7,295 bases of DNA from Candidatus Rokubacteria bacterium RIFCSPLOWO2_02_FULL_72_37 (GTDB taxonomy: Bacteria; Methylomirabilota; Methylomirabilia; Rokubacteriales; CSP1-6). Below, one piece after another: positions 6,127 through 7,295 of the stretch (position 1 is the stretch's first letter; every line of letters begins with the position of its first letter). Location of the stretch: assembly GCA_001790315.1 (NCBI GenBank), contig MGCE01000039.1, forward strand, positions 1 through 7,295. The letters run 5' to 3'. The notes beneath the pieces were generated by a model that was given only the letters and a program-made list of their open reading frames with translations, did not search any database and was not told the DNA's origin. A program made the position numbers and the translations under genes.

Positions 6127-7074
6127 GTGACATCCGATGGACCGCGACTGCCGAAGCTGGCGTTCGGGGCGCTGAAGACGGCGACGGGGCGGTCAGCCCG
6201 TGTGGGCGTCCGGGCCCTCGCCGTCGTCACCGACCGCCTGTCGCTCATCTATCACGTGCTCGTCGTCGTGCTGAGCGCCGCGGTCGCGGCGAGCCTGCCG
6301 CTCACGCTGACGGTCGTCGCGCAAAGCCTGCTGGTCTACTGGGCGGTGATCGAGAACGAGAAGATCGTGCTCGTCGGCACGGAAGTGGCCGTGGCCCTGC
6401 TGCTGATCCTGGGCTTCGGCCACGTCAAGACGAGCTGGCAGAACCGGCGCCTCGCGAAGACGGCACAGGCGGCGGGCATGGTGCAGTTCAGCTCGCGACA
6501 CCGCGTGCTCGCCCGGCGGCGGACACGGAAGCTCAAGGCACGACAGGCACTCATGCGGGACATCATGATCATCGGTTCGACGGGCGCCCGCACGCTCGCC
6601 GATCCGGCGGGGGATCTGCACGTGGCGATCCACGAGTGCCGGACGGCGAAGATCATGCTGCTGGATCCGGAGAGCGCCGGCGCGGTCGAGCGCGCGCGGA
6701 CGATCGACGATCCCGCCATCACCGTGGAGCGTCTCCGGGATCAGGTCGGCCGGACCATCGGCGTCCTGCGCGCGCTCGGCGCCGCGCAGGCGCGGGTCCG
6801 GCTGAAGCTGTACGCCGACCCGCCGATCTGGAAGCTGGCGATCCTCGGCGACTATGCCTGGGTGCAGCACTATCACCCCGGGCTCGACGCCCAGGCGCTG
6901 CCCGAGTTCGTGTTCGTTCACGGTCAGAGCCCGACCGGCCTGTACCCGGCCCTGTACCAGTACTTCGCCGCGCGGTGGAACGATCCCTCCATTCCCGAGT
7001 ACAACCTGACCACCGGTGCGCTGATCTACAGAGATGGCGAGGGGAACGTGATCCGGAAGGAGCGGTGCGACTAG
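6127..7074 (+). CDS. Membrane-anchored protein with a degenerate phospholipase D-like domain, unknown function
   Basis: A 315-residue protein. Residues 1-37 are basic and polar. Hydrophobic stretches at about 38-57, 60-75 and 80-98 suggest two or three membrane helices, then a very basic segment (about 100-140; RRRTRKLKAR) that should lie in the cytoplasm. The soluble part begins DIMIIGSTGARTLADP (145-160) and continues with HVAIHECRTAKIMLLDPES (165-183). This is the layout seen in PLD-like regulatory domains, where a 'G.tG.rt' strand is followed by a strand ending LLLDP. The second half has VRLKLYADPPIWKLAILGD (from about 223 to Asp242) where true PLDs have their HxKx4D motif. Here His is absent (IWK, Lys236) and Asp242 is one residue off, so nuclease or lipase activity is doubtful and ligand sensing is more likely. 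The GTG at 6127 is the first usable start; its ribosome-binding site is weak. It follows the small membrane protein by 58 nt on the same strand. The domain call is inference from pattern, not a database match. Confidence 0.7.
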   Translation: MTSDGPRLPKLAFGALKTATGRSARVGVRALAVVTDRLSLIYHVLVVVLSAAVAASLPLTLTVVAQSLLVYWAVIENEKIVLVGTEVAVALLLILGFGHVKTSWQNRRLAKTAQAAGMVQFSSRHRVLARRRTRKLKARQALMRDIMIIGSTGARTLADPAGDLHVAIHECRTAKIMLLDPESAGAVERARTIDDPAITVERLRDQVGRTIGVLRALGAAQARVRLKLYADPPIWKLAILGDYAWVQHYHPGLDAQALPEFVFVHGQSPTGLYPALYQYFAARWNDPSIPEYNLTTGALIYRDGEGNVIRKERCD

Positions 7075-7075
7075 A

Positions 7076-7295
7076 CTAATGGCGGGCGTGGGCGCCGGGC
7101 AGCATCGGCTCGAGCAGCGCGCGCATCGGCGCCGAGTCCCACTCGCGGGCGCCGACCGCCGTGCCCGCGACTTCGCCCCCCGGGCGGATCAGGAAGGTGG
7201 CCGGCAGGCCCGTGACGCGCCACGCCCGCGCCACCGCCAGGTCGGGGTCGAGGAGGATGGGGAAGGTGAGCCGGAGGTTCGCGACGTAGGGCTCG
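7076..7295 (-). CDS. TlpA/ResA-like thioredoxin-fold protein, C-terminal part
   Basis: The minus strand is open from the right edge of the window to a TAG at 7078-7076, giving 72 residues of a protein whose start lies outside. The sequence FPILLDPDLAVARAW, then RVTGLPATFLIRPGGEVAG, then VGAREWDSAPMRALL, is the characteristic second half of TlpA/AhpC-TSA-type thioredoxins. It shows the cis-proline loop (GLPATF, Pro codon at 7204-7202), the 'D-dG' turn as RPGG, and the W-D-S region typical of TlpA relatives. The redox CxxC motif would be upstream, outside the window, so whether it is a working disulfide reductase (for example in cytochrome c maturation) cannot be judged. It converges on the preceding gene, with one base between the two stop codons. 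Confidence 0.88.
   Translation of the reverse strand, partial: EPYVANLRLTFPILLDPDLAVARAWRVTGLPATFLIRPGGEVAGTAVGAREWDSAPMRALLEPMLPGAHARH

Noticed and set aside
2951..6133. A 1060-residue open frame on the minus strand opposite livF, the PBP gene and the small membrane protein gene
   Set aside because: It is antisense to genes with clear motifs. Its translation is Arg/Pro/Asp/His-rich with no domain pattern, as expected from the mirror of GC-rich third positions.

Overview
The window is high-GC (by eye close to 70%), densely coded bacterial DNA. A class A penicillin-binding protein with a UB2H-like domain, a Sec-exported binding protein and a TlpA-type thioredoxin point to a diderm (Gram-negative-type) organism. 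The abundance of CTC/GTC/GCG codons and the gene style would fit a soil or subsurface lineage such as Rokubacteria/Methylomirabilota or a high-GC proteobacterium. That placement is an impression, not a result.

Positions 1-3066 hold the distal part of a branched-chain-amino-acid-type (Liv/HAAT) ABC transporter operon. In order it contains the C-terminal 140 residues of the permease LivM, a periplasmic substrate-binding protein, and the two ATPases LivG and LivF. The junctions are very tight (ATGA overlap, 5-nt gap, TGATG overlap), so the genes are almost certainly co-transcribed and partly translationally coupled. Together they form an importer; the substrate cannot be read from sequence.

Positions 3067-3250 are a 184-base spacer, the only sizeable non-coding stretch. 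It contains a small perfect inverted repeat, a good Shine-Dalgarno followed by a 33-codon reading frame that stops 4 nt before the next gene, and a sigma-54-like sequence. None of these is proven.

Positions 3251-7074 look like a second, envelope-related transcription unit. It starts with a complete bifunctional PBP1b-type peptidoglycan synthase. Seven bases after it comes a small membrane protein with a Cys-rich, zinc-ribbon-like N-terminus. After a further 58-nt gap comes a membrane-anchored protein whose C-terminal part resembles a phospholipase D-like fold with a degenerate HKD motif. The last two have no assigned function and are the most interesting genes here.

Positions 7076-7295, on the minus strand, encode the C-terminal 72 residues of a TlpA/ResA-like thioredoxin-fold protein. 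It converges on the preceding gene with only one base between the two stop codons. I saw no mobile element, CRISPR array, tRNA or rRNA, and no clear evidence of an exotic system; most of the window is ordinary core-type gene content.
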